The notes below the pieces were generated by a model. The model searched no databases. It saw only the letters and a list, made by a program, of their open reading frames with translations, and was not told the DNA's origin. A stretch of DNA of 64,000 bases, from assembly GCA_019058315.1 (NCBI GenBank), contig JAHPZH010000002.1, positions 1,311,910 through 1,375,909 of the forward strand, given 5' to 3'. This document shows positions 45,905 to 54,834 of this stretch, one piece after another (the first letter of the stretch is position 1; each line of letters starts with the position of its first letter). Source of the stretch: Candidatus Helarchaeota archaeon (GTDB lineage Archaea > Asgardarchaeota > Lokiarchaeia > Helarchaeales > RDOG01). Made by a program: the position numbers and the translations under genes.

Positions 45905-47029
45905 TTAATCTACGTATTGGTTGACTTTTCTAATCTGATTTTCAGCTTCATCCATTATCTTTTTAATAACTTCTGCAACGGTAGGTAAACTATAGACTCC
46001 ACAGACGGTCTGTCCACAAAGAACTGCTCCGTCCTCAACATTTCCTTCGTATACTAAGTCATATGCTCTCAAATCTTTCTCAAAATCTTCTGATCTCTGT
46101 GCTATACTGCCGCCCATCTGCTTCTCCATAGCGATTCGTTCTTCTTTGGACATTGTAAGTTTGTGACCCATAGCGTATTTATTTCTTAATAACCTAATAG
46201 GTCCAAATGCTCCATCACACATCATTGTGTCGGCATCTTTAGCTTTTACCAAAGCATCCTTAAAATTCTGATGAAAGTCGCCATCGCTAGTTGAAATGAA
46301 TCTCGTACCCATTTGAACGGCGTCTGCCCCTAAGGCTAACGCACTTGCCAATGTCTTCCCATCCATCATTCCACCACCGGCTACAATTGGTAAATCCGGA
46401 AATTCGTCTCTTGTTTCCGGGATCAGAACTGAAGTGCACACACCCTCATACGATTGATGTCCACCACCTTCATATCCAACCGCAACTACGCCATCACATC
46501 CTGCTTTGACCGTATGTTGAACTAGGCCAAGAGAAGGACTGACATGAAAATGTAATAGGTCAGGCTTACCATCTTTATAATATTTCTCTCTATTAATTAT
46601 TTTATTAGGAGGAGCTGGGTTTCCTGCAGAAGTTACAATTAATCTTAAGCTTTCCTTCAATTTTTTACTTTTTTCACGTGCTTTAATGACAGTTCTTATT
46701 ATTTGAGGTGCATCTACCTGAATCCTTGCAACACGAATATTACAACCGATTATAGCTCCATCGTTAAGGTTTTCCTCAATATAATTTAAGTCGTGTTCCA
46801 TTTTAGCTTTAGGGGATACAACTTCTCCATGTTCTCTATCAATAAGGTGAGTCTTTGGGTTCACGGGAGTAAGGATACCCCAATGACTCGTGAGACCTAC
46901 TCCACCGTTATTTGAAACTAAAACAGCAGTTCTATAAGTAGAAAATGGTCCCATACCTGCTAATACTATTGGATGTCGACAACCTAATAGTTCAGTAAAT
47001 TTTGTTTTGATAACCAATTTATTCACCAT
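45905..47029 (-). CDS. Nitronate monooxygenase-like FMN protein, copy 1
   Basis: The 374-residue TIM-barrel protein has the 2-nitropropane dioxygenase/NMO pattern: LGCRHPIVLAGMGPFS, GGVGLTSHW, VTSAGNPAPP, GYEGGGHQSYEG with the family His, and the FMN phosphate site AGGGMMDGKTLASALALGADAVQMGTRF. Such flavoproteins oxidise nitronates or act as enoyl reductases. It is a full-length paralog of the next gene upstream, 150 bp away. A TATA-like promoter element shared with that gene lies at 47092-47120. Actual substrate unknown. Confidence 0.85.
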   Translation of the reverse strand: MVNKLVIKTKFTELLGCRHPIVLAGMGPFSTYRTAVLVSNNGGVGLTSHWGILTPVNPKTHLIDREHGEVVSPKAKMEHDLNYIEENLNDGAIIGCNIRVARIQVDAPQIIRTVIKAREKSKKLKESLRLIVTSAGNPAPPNKIINREKYYKDGKPDLLHFHVSPSLGLVQHTVKAGCDGVVAVGYEGGGHQSYEGVCTSVLIPETRDEFPDLPIVAGGGMMDGKTLASALALGADAVQMGTRFISTSDGDFHQNFKDALVKAKDADTMMCDGAFGPIRLLRNKYAMGHKLTMSKEERIAMEKQMGGSIAQRSEDFEKDLRAYDLVYEGNVEDGAVLCGQTVCGVYSLPTVAEVIKKIMDEAENQIRKVNQYVD

Positions 47030-47091
47030 TTTGCTTATATCTAAAAACTTCTTCTTTTAACTTTAATAGAAAAAGAAATTTGTTTATGTTC

Positions 47092-47120
47092 CGTTACGTA
47101 GTAAATTATAAAAATTTAAT
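47092..47120 (-). promoter_or_regulatory. Duplicated promoter element upstream of NMO-like copy 1
   Basis: Read on the minus strand, ATTAAATTTTTATAATT (TATA-like) is followed after 6 bases by GTAACG. The same pair occurs at 48387-48416 before copy 2, with a 7-base gap. The 17-bp TATA-containing block is identical in both. The element ends 63 bp before the start codon, and GTAACG lies where transcription would begin. It may be an operator or only a relic of the gene duplication. Confidence 0.55.
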
Positions 47121-47179
47121 CATCCATTTCGCAAGATTGAAAAAAAGTAGTAAAAAAATAGATGCGAGGGGTTAAATGG

Positions 47180-48289
47180 TTAATCTACATATGTATTTAT
47201 GAGTTTAATCCTTGCTTCAGCTTGTTTCATCATTTTATCCATCAATTCTTTTACGGTAGGTAGGTCACGAATGCCGCAAATAGTCTGTCCACACAAAACA
47301 GCACCATACTCCATATCTCCCTCATATGTTAGTTCATATGCCCTTCCATCTTTTAATAACTGTTGCGATAAATCTTGATCTATGCCATAAGCTTTTTCCT
47401 GTTTAACCTTTTCTTCTTTTGACATAATTGATCTGTGTGATAAAGCATATTTGTTCCTTAATATGCGAATTGGACCAAATCCACCTTGGCAAATCATAGT
47501 ATCAGCATCTTGTCCTTTAACAAGTGCATTTTTAAAATTAATGTGAAAGTCGCCATCAATTGTAGCTATAAATCGAGATCCCATTTGAATACCGTCAGCT
47601 CCCAAAGCCAATGCGCTAGCTAAGGTGTTTCCATCAAAGAAACCGCCTCCAGCGACAATAGGTTTATCAGGAAAGGCATCTCGCGTCTCAGGAATTAATA
47701 CTGATGTACAAATTTCTTCATAAGATTGATGTCCACCACCTTCAATACCCACAGCAACAACTCCATCACACCCTGCTTTTATCGTGTTTTTAACCAATGC
47801 AAGAGAGGGGCTGACATGAAAATGGTAAAGGTCAGGTTTTCCATCTTTGTAGTATTTTGGGTTTTTAATTATTTTATTAGGTGGTACAGGGTTTCCTGCA
47901 GATGTAACTACAATCTTAACACATTCTTTAAGCTTTTTACTTCTCTCACGCTCTTTAACAATTGTTCTTACTACTCTCGGAGCATCTACTGACATCCTAG
48001 CAACACGCACATTACAACCAGCAATAGCACCATCATTTAAGTTTTCCTCAAAGTATTTAAGATCGTATTTCATTTTTTTAACACTTGAGATTGTGACGCC
48101 GTTTTCTCTATCGATTAAAAATCCTTTGTCCGGATTAACCGGTGAAATTACACCCCAATGAGAGGTCAGACCGACTCCTCCGGCATTCGAAACTAATGTA
48201 GCAGTTTTATAGGTTGTAAAAGGTCCCATACCTGCCAGCATTATAGGTCTTTCACATCCCAATAGTTCAGTAAATCTAGTTTTAATCAT
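47180..48289 (-). CDS. Nitronate monooxygenase-like FMN protein, copy 2
   Basis: The 369-residue protein is a tandem paralog of copy 1, alike along its full length: LGCERPIMLAGMGPFT, GGVGLTSHWGVI, VTSAGNPVPPNKI, GIEGGGHQSYEE and AGGGFFDGNTLASALALGADGIQMGSRF. The FMN and His sites are intact in both. The C-terminal block EGDMEYGAVLCGQTICGIRDLPTV is also shared and appears special to this pair. It has its own upstream copy of the shared promoter element, so the genes may be expressed separately although they point the same way. Confidence 0.85.
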   Translation of the reverse strand: MIKTRFTELLGCERPIMLAGMGPFTTYKTATLVSNAGGVGLTSHWGVISPVNPDKGFLIDRENGVTISSVKKMKYDLKYFEENLNDGAIAGCNVRVARMSVDAPRVVRTIVKERERSKKLKECVKIVVTSAGNPVPPNKIIKNPKYYKDGKPDLYHFHVSPSLALVKNTIKAGCDGVVAVGIEGGGHQSYEEICTSVLIPETRDAFPDKPIVAGGGFFDGNTLASALALGADGIQMGSRFIATIDGDFHINFKNALVKGQDADTMICQGGFGPIRILRNKYALSHRSIMSKEEKVKQEKAYGIDQDLSQQLLKDGRAYELTYEGDMEYGAVLCGQTICGIRDLPTVKELMDKMMKQAEARIKLINTYVD

Positions 48290-48386
48290 ATATATCCCAT
48301 TTCCTATTTTTCATCTTTAAATTATCGTTTTTTAAATATTAAAGCTCCCTTTTTTTCCGTTTAAGGAAAAAAAATTGATTATTTCT

Positions 48387-48416
48387 CGTTACATTAGACA
48401 ATTATAAAAATTTAAT
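48387..48416 (-). promoter_or_regulatory. Duplicated promoter element upstream of NMO-like copy 2
   Basis: On the minus strand this reads ATTAAATTTTTATAATT, seven bases, then GTAACGA. It matches the element before copy 1, with the 17-bp TATA-containing part unchanged while flanking bases differ. The element ends 97 bp before the start codon of copy 2. Confidence 0.55.
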
Positions 48417-48540
48417 TAGTAATATTTGTTAGATTTTTAAGTTAAGAAATACATATGAAGTTGTTAAATTTAGCAAATTTTTTAACTTTTTTTAGTATAA
48501 TTAGGTTTAATAGGGCAAATTTAAAAATTGAGGTATTAAA

Positions 48541-49827
48541 ATGGACTATAGCCAAATCCAAGAAATTTTAGAAGGTAAATGTACAGATAAAGAAGTTAAT
48601 ATTCGAGGATGGGTCTGGAGAGCCAGATCTTCTAAAAAAATCTGTTTTATCATTATAAGGGACTCAACTGGTAGGATCCAAGTTACATTTGAGAAGGAAA
48701 TTAACCCTGAATTATTTGAATTGGCAAAAAGTGTTACAATCGAATCATCTATTGAAATTAAAGGAGTTGTAAGAGAGGATAAAAGAAGCCCAGGTGGCTA
48801 TGAAATTCATGGAAACGATTTAAAACTAATATCTCTCGCCCAAGTTTTCCCGATAACTAAAGATCAAAGTGTAACTTTTTTAATGGATAAAAGACATTTA
48901 TGGGTTCGTAGTAGGAATATTGCTGCAATTTTAAAAATAAGAGCAGAAGTATATAAGGCATTTAGGGACTGGTTTGATAATAATAATTATATTGAAGTCC
49001 ACGGACCAATGTTTACAGGGTCCGCTGTAGAAGGTGGCAGCACTCTTTTTGATCTAAAATATTTTGATAAAAAAGCCTATTTAACTCAATCATCTCAATT
49101 TTATTTAGAAGCAATGATTTTTACGTTTGAAAAGGTTTGGACTGTAGCACCATCTTTTAGAGCAGAAAAGTCCCGTACAACTAGACATTTAACGGAATTT
49201 TGGATGTTAGAAGCCGAAAAAGCCTATTCGGATCTGGAAGATATTATGAAAGTTGAGGAAGAATTAGTAGGGTATGTATGCAAAAGAGTTGCTGAAAGAA
49301 AAGAAGAATTAAAGGATTTAAATGTTAAGCCCAATACTATTGCTAAAATTGTTCCTCCGTTTGAAAGAATTAGCTATGATAAAGCAATTGAAATTCTACA
49401 AGGAGATGGTGTTAAAGCTGAATGGGGAGAGGATCTTGGCACAGAAGAAGAAAGAATTCTAACATTAAAATATGATAAACCAATTTTTGTTTATGATTAT
49501 CCCAAAAAAGCTAAAGCGTTTTATCATTATCCTGATCCTCAAAATCCAGAAAAAGTAAAATGTGCAGATTTATTAGCACCAGGTGGATATGGCGAAATCA
49601 TAGGTGGGGGTCAAAGAATTGATGATGAAGAAATTTTACTTCAAAGAATAGAAGAAGAGCAATTGCCAGGAGATTATGAATGGTATATCGATTTGCGAAG
49701 ATATGGCTCAGTTCCACATTCTGGGTTTGGACTTGGTGTAGAACGAGTTATTAGATGGCTATTAAAATTAGACAATATTAGAGATACAATTCCCTTTCCA
49801 AGAACTATTAATAGAATTTATCCTTAA
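48541..49827 (+). CDS. asnS: Asparaginyl-tRNA synthetase (class IIb)
   Basis: The 428-residue protein charges tRNA with asparagine, or with aspartate in related AspRS2/AsnRS-like enzymes. Residues 1-100 form the OB-fold anticodon-binding domain (NIRGWVWRARSSKK...IIIRDSTGRIQV). The class II core shows TGSAVEGGSTLF, QSSQFYLEAMIF, motif 2 (SFRAEKSRTTRHLTEF) and motif 3 (GFGLGVERVIRW), ending IPFPRTINRIYP. GEIIGGGQRI is AsnRS-like. Length fits archaeal enzymes (about 430). GAGGTATTAAAATG supplies the start. True AsnRS versus AsnA-like paralogs cannot be fully separated by eye. Confidence 0.88.
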   Translation: MDYSQIQEILEGKCTDKEVNIRGWVWRARSSKKICFIIIRDSTGRIQVTFEKEINPELFELAKSVTIESSIEIKGVVREDKRSPGGYEIHGNDLKLISLAQVFPITKDQSVTFLMDKRHLWVRSRNIAAILKIRAEVYKAFRDWFDNNNYIEVHGPMFTGSAVEGGSTLFDLKYFDKKAYLTQSSQFYLEAMIFTFEKVWTVAPSFRAEKSRTTRHLTEFWMLEAEKAYSDLEDIMKVEEELVGYVCKRVAERKEELKDLNVKPNTIAKIVPPFERISYDKAIEILQGDGVKAEWGEDLGTEEERILTLKYDKPIFVYDYPKKAKAFYHYPDPQNPEKVKCADLLAPGGYGEIIGGGQRIDDEEILLQRIEEEQLPGDYEWYIDLRRYGSVPHSGFGLGVERVIRWLLKLDNIRDTIPFPRTINRIYP

Positions 49828-49874
49828 TATAAAAATAAGGAAAAAATGAAAGGTTAAAAAAATTATTCATCTAT

Positions 49875-50543
49875 TTATTTTTCAACTTCGAATTCAGCTT
49901 TTTTTGTTGTTTCTTCGCCGTCTTTTCCTAATGATACAACTTCAAACTCGACTATTTTCTTCTTAGGTTCTTCAGGTTCGGGTTCTTTAACTTCTATTTC
50001 TGGTTCTTTAACCTCAGGTTCTGGTTCTTTAATTTCAGGTTTAGGTTCTTTAACCTCAGGTTCTTGTACTTCTATTGTCTTTGCTAAACCGGAAATCCCG
50101 GTCACATCTGGAAAATCACTTGGCTCTTCTCCCTCATCAACCATTATGGTTTGTGCGCCATACATTTTCTCGCTGGTTTTCAAACGTGTTGCAGCCGTTC
50201 CTGCTCTATAAACTTCTCCAGGAGAAGTATATTTTCCTTTCCATATATAGATTTTAGTTTGGATCTTATCAGCGACGAGACAAACACGATCACTATCAAG
50301 ACAATCTGTTGAGACCATATTATCTTGTACCATATAGAAAATTTTCAATTTCGCTTCTTGGTCTTCTTTTACAGGTTTAAATATGACTTCTTGAGAAATT
50401 TTTATTTCAGTTTTGGGTTTTTCACCAGATCTTTCAGTATAATGACATGCTGGACAACTTTTAATGCCCTCTGACTCTATCATCGGAGAAGCACATCGAG
50501 GGCATAGTTTCTTAGGTGGGGGAACTCTTCTTCTAAGCACCAT
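49875..50543 (-). CDS. Zinc-ribbon protein with a gelsolin-like domain
   Basis: The 222-residue protein starts with a zinc ribbon (CPRCASPM...CPACHY, about residues 14-35). Residues from about 75 to 155 match a gelsolin domain: LDSDRVCLVADKIQTKIYIWKGK, SPGEVYRAGTAATRL, then YGAQTIMVDEGEEPSDF, which parallels the familiar IYVWKGK...EKxxA...V-x-EG-EPxxF. The tail (about 165-205) is a Pro/Glu repeat (EPEVKEPEIEVKEPEPEEP) ending in a charged strand. Gelsolin domains bind and cut or cap actin, and Asgard archaea have actin and gelsolins. Only one gelsolin domain is present. It converges on asnS. Confidence 0.82.
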   Translation of the reverse strand: MVLRRRVPPPKKLCPRCASPMIESEGIKSCPACHYTERSGEKPKTEIKISQEVIFKPVKEDQEAKLKIFYMVQDNMVSTDCLDSDRVCLVADKIQTKIYIWKGKYTSPGEVYRAGTAATRLKTSEKMYGAQTIMVDEGEEPSDFPDVTGISGLAKTIEVQEPEVKEPKPEIKEPEPEVKEPEIEVKEPEPEEPKKKIVEFEVVSLGKDGEETTKKAEFEVEK

Positions 50544-50674
50544 CTTAAATACCTCAAATTGAGTTTTTTGCCTTAAAAATTTGGTTTTTAATAATTATAA
50601 AATAATCATCCATTTTATTTTAATATTAACTAATTCAAAATATGCATTTTAGATGTTGAAAAACTAGAAAAAAT

Positions 50675-51115
50675 TTAATCTAACTCTTGTTCCATTACAA
50701 TAAAACTTTCTGAAAAGCCAAATTTTTCATATAATTTAATGGCTTCTTTTACATCTCTTCTTGCATTAACTCTAACAATGGATACCTTTTTCTTCTTACA
50801 AAAACTCAGTGCGCTTTCAATTAATTTTGAACCAATTCCTTTTGTTCTGTAATCTGATTCAATGATAAAATTATAAATTTGACCAAGAATTTGCCCAGAA
50901 TACGGATCTCGTCCAATATCTACCAAAACCATACCGATAATGTCCCCACCATCATCTGCTATAATAACACTATCTGGGGAAGATTCTAACTTATATTTGA
51001 GATCTAATTTCCAAGGTTTTTCGTAAAATACTACTTTAAATCTCTCACACAAACCTTTCATGAGTTTAGTTAAATGATCCATGTCATCCAATTTGGCTTT
51101 TCTTATTGTAATCAA
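50675..51115 (-). CDS. GNAT-family N-acetyltransferase
   Basis: From TTG 51115, the 146-residue protein reads MITIRKAKLDDMDHLTKLM, the usual start of GNAT enzymes. The track start (51154) adds an unlikely hydrophobic extension. The acetyl-CoA loop is SDYRTKGIGSKLIESAL (R/Q-x-x-G-x-G/A pattern) and the last part ALSFCKKKKV...FGFSESF is typical. The acetyl acceptor cannot be told; RimI-like or small-molecule enzymes are both possible. Confidence 0.85.
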   Translation of the reverse strand: MITIRKAKLDDMDHLTKLMKGLCERFKVVFYEKPWKLDLKYKLESSPDSVIIADDGGDIIGMVLVDIGRDPYSGQILGQIYNFIIESDYRTKGIGSKLIESALSFCKKKKVSIVRVNARRDVKEAIKLYEKFGFSESFIVMEQELD

Positions 51116-51154
51116 AAAGAACACCCAATCCTTTTTTTTAAGATTCCAAATCAC

Positions 51155-51394
51155 AAATTTTACCAGTGTATGAATATATTATCATTGCTATTTAAAATAA
51201 TACTCTAAAATTGAGAATTTAATCTCATAAGGAGGATTTTAGTTGGATTTACTTTAGGAAAAGAAAATTATTATTTTCCCTTTAAATTGACAAAAAATCC
51301 AAAGATTTTAAGGATTTAATATATTAAATTGAAATAGAAAAAATCAAATTAAAATTTAATCTTTGGCAACATAATTAAAAGAGCGATCTTTTAA
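51155..51394. other. Gene-free stretch with an aborted start signal
   Basis: This 240-bp AT-rich spacer holds a strong Shine-Dalgarno motif, AAGGAGG, at 51229-51235, followed by TTG-GAT-TTA-CTT-TAG (51243-51257), a five-codon reading frame including the stop. The pattern GGAG...AGTTGGA matches real starts elsewhere in the window (33963). It may be a leader peptide, a decayed gene start or chance. I see no other element. Confidence 0.35.
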
Positions 51395-52597
51395 ATGCAA
51401 GATAAAAGTAATGACCTAAATAAAGAATATTTGTCAATAAATATTGATATTAAAAGAACCTTACATAATAAAGAATTAGAAATTATAGCTGCTTTGGAGA
51501 AAAAATTTTCTAATAAAGATTTCTTTTTTAAATTAGAGGATTCTAAGGTCAATTTTTTCCTAAAATCAATTAATTTACAAGATTTCAAAGAATTTGTAAA
51601 TCATCTATTAAAAAAATATGACACCGAAAGTAAACATTCCAAATTATTTCATGATATTATATCAAAAATCGAAAATATAAAGAGTTATGGGATTAAATCC
51701 GGAAAAAGAATTTATGTTACATATAATCAAGAGAGAAAAGTTCAAAATAGAAAGAAAAAAATTTTACAAAGAGGCTCATTCTTTTATGCTCAAGATAATG
51801 AATTTACTAAAGAGGTAAATGTCCTCCCAGATAAATTTTTGAATAAAATTATATGTGCGGATAGTCTTGAAATTCTAAAACAATTACCAAATAATTGCAT
51901 CGATTTAGTTTTTACCTCACCACCTTATAATTTCGGATTAGGTTATGATACAACCGAAGATGGAATTGATTGGGAGAAATATTTTGAAAAATTATTCGAT
52001 ATTTTTAAGGAATGTATAAGAGTTGTTAAATTTGGTGGCAGAATAATAGTAAACATCCAACCTTTATATTCAGATTATATTCCTAGCCACCATATTATCT
52101 CAAACTTTTTTATAAAGAATAAATTAATCTGGAAAGCGGAAATTTTATGGGAAAAGCATAATTATAACTGTAAATACACTGCCTGGGGAAGTTGGAAGAG
52201 CCCTTCAAATCCTTATATGAAATATACTTGGGAATATTTGGAAGTTTTTTGTAAAGGAGAGATGAAAAAGGAGGGTAAAAAAGAAAATATCGATATAACA
52301 GGCGATGAATTTAAAAAATGGGTAGTAGCTCAATGGTCTATAGCACCAGAACGAAATATGAAAAAATATGGTCATCCTGCGATGTTTCCAGAGGAATTAG
52401 TTAGAAGAACACTTAAGCTTTTTAGTTATAAAAATGATATTATATTGGATCCTTTTAATGGGGCTGGAACTACTACATTAGTTGCAAAAAAATTAGGCAG
52501 GAACTTTTTAGGAATTGACATTTCTAAAAAATATTGCGAAATTGCAAAAAAAAGATTAAAACTACCCAAAACGCTTGAAAAATTTTACAGCAATTAG
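51395..52597 (+). CDS. Orphan DNA methyltransferase (N4-cytosine or N6-adenine, beta type)
   Basis: The 400-residue protein has a helical, charged N-terminus (1-120) followed by a methyltransferase. The catalytic motif TSPPYNFGLGY (about residue 175) precedes the SAM-binding motif DPFNGAGTTTLVAKKLGRNFLGIDI (about 350), the IV-then-I order of the beta class. TSPPY often goes with N4-cytosine activity, but N6-adenine enzymes share it. GHPAMFPEEL before motif I is also typical. No restriction nuclease gene is adjacent, so it looks solitary. The N-terminal 120 residues may recognise the target. Confidence 0.9.
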   Translation: MQDKSNDLNKEYLSINIDIKRTLHNKELEIIAALEKKFSNKDFFFKLEDSKVNFFLKSINLQDFKEFVNHLLKKYDTESKHSKLFHDIISKIENIKSYGIKSGKRIYVTYNQERKVQNRKKKILQRGSFFYAQDNEFTKEVNVLPDKFLNKIICADSLEILKQLPNNCIDLVFTSPPYNFGLGYDTTEDGIDWEKYFEKLFDIFKECIRVVKFGGRIIVNIQPLYSDYIPSHHIISNFFIKNKLIWKAEILWEKHNYNCKYTAWGSWKSPSNPYMKYTWEYLEVFCKGEMKKEGKKENIDITGDEFKKWVVAQWSIAPERNMKKYGHPAMFPEELVRRTLKLFSYKNDIILDPFNGAGTTTLVAKKLGRNFLGIDISKKYCEIAKKRLKLPKTLEKFYSN

Positions 52598-52695
52598 ATT
52601 AATTATGAAAACTTTTTTTTACATAATAAGTATATTTACTAAAAGTATAATTTCAATTATAAAGAATTAACATATTAGAATATAAGGCGATCTAA

Positions 52696-53874
52696 TTGGC
52701 ACAACCATATCTAAGCCCAAGAATATTTTATGGCTATGGAAAATTAAAACAATTAAAGTATATTAGAGGAAATAAAATTCTTATTGTTACTGATAAAGTA
52801 ATAGTTGATTTAGGTTTTATTGATAAAGTGACAAAACAGTTAAAAAAATCAAAGACCCCTATGGAATACAAAATATTTGATGAAGTAGAACCCGATCCCA
52901 GTGATACTACTGTATTAAAAGGAGCTGAAATAGCACAAGAGTTTAAACCTGATTGGATTATCGCGATAGGTGGTGGAAGTTCAATGGATGTTGCAAAGAT
53001 GATCTGGGTTTTATATGAGAATCCGGAAATCCAAATAATCGAAATTAATCCATTACAAAGAATAAAATTGGGAAAAAAATCAAAATTAGTTACAATTCCT
53101 ACAACTAGCGGAACGGGGGCAGAAATTACATTTGGTTGCGTTATAACAAATGCCAAAACTCATAATAAAATGACTTTAGCAAATTTTGCCATTACACCAA
53201 ATTGGGCTATAATAGATCCCAATTTAGCCTTAACTATGCCACCAAAACTAACTTTAGCCACGGGTATTGATGCATTAACTCATGCAGTCGAGGCATATGT
53301 AAGCCCTTTAAAAAATGATTTTTCAGATGGACATTGCTTAAAAGCAATTCAATTGGTTTTTAAGTGGCTTCAAAGGTCTTATGAAAGTGGTAAATCAGGG
53401 ACACCTGATAAAGAAGCAAGAGAAAAAATGCATTATGCAGGTACAATAGCCGGTCTTGGTTTTGGTAATTCATCTGGTGGAATAGCACATGGAATAGGTC
53501 ATAGTATTGGAGCTGTTCTTGATCTGCAGCATGGATTTTGTGTGGGTATTTTACTTCCTTATACTATAGAATATTTAGACTCTACATCTAGAATGAATTT
53601 TGAAGAAATTGTAAATTTATTACAATTACAAAATGGTAAAAATGCCACTGAAATATTAGCAAATAACATAAGGAAATTATTAACGAGTTTAAATGTCCCC
53701 CTAAATTTCAAGGATTTCGGAGTCAAAGAAGAAGATTTTAAAAGTAAATTTGAAAAAATTCTACAATTTTCAAAAATTGATTTATCAACTAAAACTTGTC
53801 CACGAAAAGCCACAGATGATGAATTAAAAAAATTAATTGAATATTCTTATTATGGAAAATCAATAGATTTTTAA
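52696..53874 (+). CDS. Iron-containing alcohol dehydrogenase
   Basis: The 392-residue protein begins at TTG 52696, after AAGGCGATC. It has the group III ADH pattern: IAIGGGSSMDVAKM (NAD(P) binding), PTTSGTGAE, and metal ligands in GIDALTHAVEAY (Asp and first His region), GIAHGIGHSIGA and DLQHGFCVGILLP. The family reduces aldehydes or oxidises alcohols; butanol- or lactaldehyde-type enzymes are closest by look. In this organism it could serve fermentative alcohol metabolism. Spacing of 98 bp to mtd does not indicate an operon. Confidence 0.9.
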   Translation: MAQPYLSPRIFYGYGKLKQLKYIRGNKILIVTDKVIVDLGFIDKVTKQLKKSKTPMEYKIFDEVEPDPSDTTVLKGAEIAQEFKPDWIIAIGGGSSMDVAKMIWVLYENPEIQIIEINPLQRIKLGKKSKLVTIPTTSGTGAEITFGCVITNAKTHNKMTLANFAITPNWAIIDPNLALTMPPKLTLATGIDALTHAVEAYVSPLKNDFSDGHCLKAIQLVFKWLQRSYESGKSGTPDKEAREKMHYAGTIAGLGFGNSSGGIAHGIGHSIGAVLDLQHGFCVGILLPYTIEYLDSTSRMNFEEIVNLLQLQNGKNATEILANNIRKLLTSLNVPLNFKDFGVKEEDFKSKFEKILQFSKIDLSTKTCPRKATDDELKKLIEYSYYGKSIDF

Positions 53875-53971
53875 AAATCTTAAAAGGAAATCCTCTTTTT
53901 TATCATTTTTTTAAATAACAATTTTTAATAATATAAATGAGGATTTTTTATCATTAACGAAGGTGAATAAA

Positions 53972-54808
53972 ATGGTAAAAATTGGCATAATTAAATGCGG
54001 AAATATAGGTATATCACCAGTTCTCGATCTATTATTTGATGAGATAGCAGAAAGAGAAGATATAACTTTTAGAGTGGTCGGATCAGGACCAAAACTGACC
54101 CCAGAACACTGTGAAGAGGTCACAAAGCTAATGTTAGACATCAAACCAGACTTGATAATGTTTACAAGTCCAAATACATCCTTACCTGGACCAAAAAAAT
54201 CGAGAGATATGATTCAAACTACTGGAATTCCTGCAATTTACTTTTCAGATCAGCCTGGAAGAAAAGCAAAAGAGGTTAAAGAGGAAATAGCTGGAAGAGG
54301 TATGGGATATTTCATTATAAAACCCGATGCAATGATAGGTGCTAAGAGACCATTCCTAGATCCTGTTGAAATGTGCCTCTATAATACCGACGTGTTGAAG
54401 GTATTAGCAATTTGTGGTGTAGTTAATTTAATTATAGCTGAAGTAGAAAAAGTGATTGACCAATTGAAAGCTGGTTCTAAACCCGAACTACCACAGATAG
54501 TAATTAATCGGAATAAGGCGTTGGAAGCTGCACGATTTTCAAATCAATATGCAAAATGTAAAGCTTCTGCTGCTTTAGACGCGGCTGAAACAGTGTCAGG
54601 CATCAATGTTGAAGGCTGTTTTATGGTAAAAGGAAGAGAAAATTACTTGCCAGTTGTAGGATCAGCTCATGAATTGATGCGTGCTGCTGCAAAATTAGCA
54701 GATGAAGCAAGAGAGATTGAAAAAGCAAACGACTCGGTTCTTAGAAGACCACACGCGAAAGATGGTAAAATTTTAGAAAAAAGAGAATTTCTGGCAAAGC
54801 CAATCTAA
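53972..54808 (+). CDS. mtd: F420-dependent methylene-H4MPT dehydrogenase
   Basis: Mtd interconverts methylene- and methenyl-tetrahydromethanopterin with F420. The protein opens KIGIIKCGNIGISPVLDLLFDEIAE and includes FTSPNTSLPGPKK, GIPAIYFSDQPGRKAKE and IIKPDAMIGAKRPFLDP, all characteristic of Mtd. Length (278 from ATG 53972) fits the family. The track begins nine bases earlier at GTG, but that GTG is part of the AGGTGA ribosome-binding site, five bases before the ATG. It lies in the middle of the C1-gene region and converges on the polyferredoxin gene. Confidence 0.96.
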   Translation: MVKIGIIKCGNIGISPVLDLLFDEIAEREDITFRVVGSGPKLTPEHCEEVTKLMLDIKPDLIMFTSPNTSLPGPKKSRDMIQTTGIPAIYFSDQPGRKAKEVKEEIAGRGMGYFIIKPDAMIGAKRPFLDPVEMCLYNTDVLKVLAICGVVNLIIAEVEKVIDQLKAGSKPELPQIVINRNKALEAARFSNQYAKCKASAALDAAETVSGINVEGCFMVKGRENYLPVVGSAHELMRAAAKLADEAREIEKANDSVLRRPHAKDGKILEKREFLAKPI

Positions 54809-54810
54809 TT

Positions 54811-54834
54811 ATTTATTTTTTTATTTTTTATTTT
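54811..54834. terminator. T-rich convergent terminator between mtd and the polyferredoxin gene
   Basis: ATTTATTTTTTTATTTTTTATTTT directly follows the mtd stop codon, a U-tract typical of archaeal termination. It runs into the last codons of the opposite polyferredoxin gene, so the two transcripts overlap at their ends. Confidence 0.55.
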
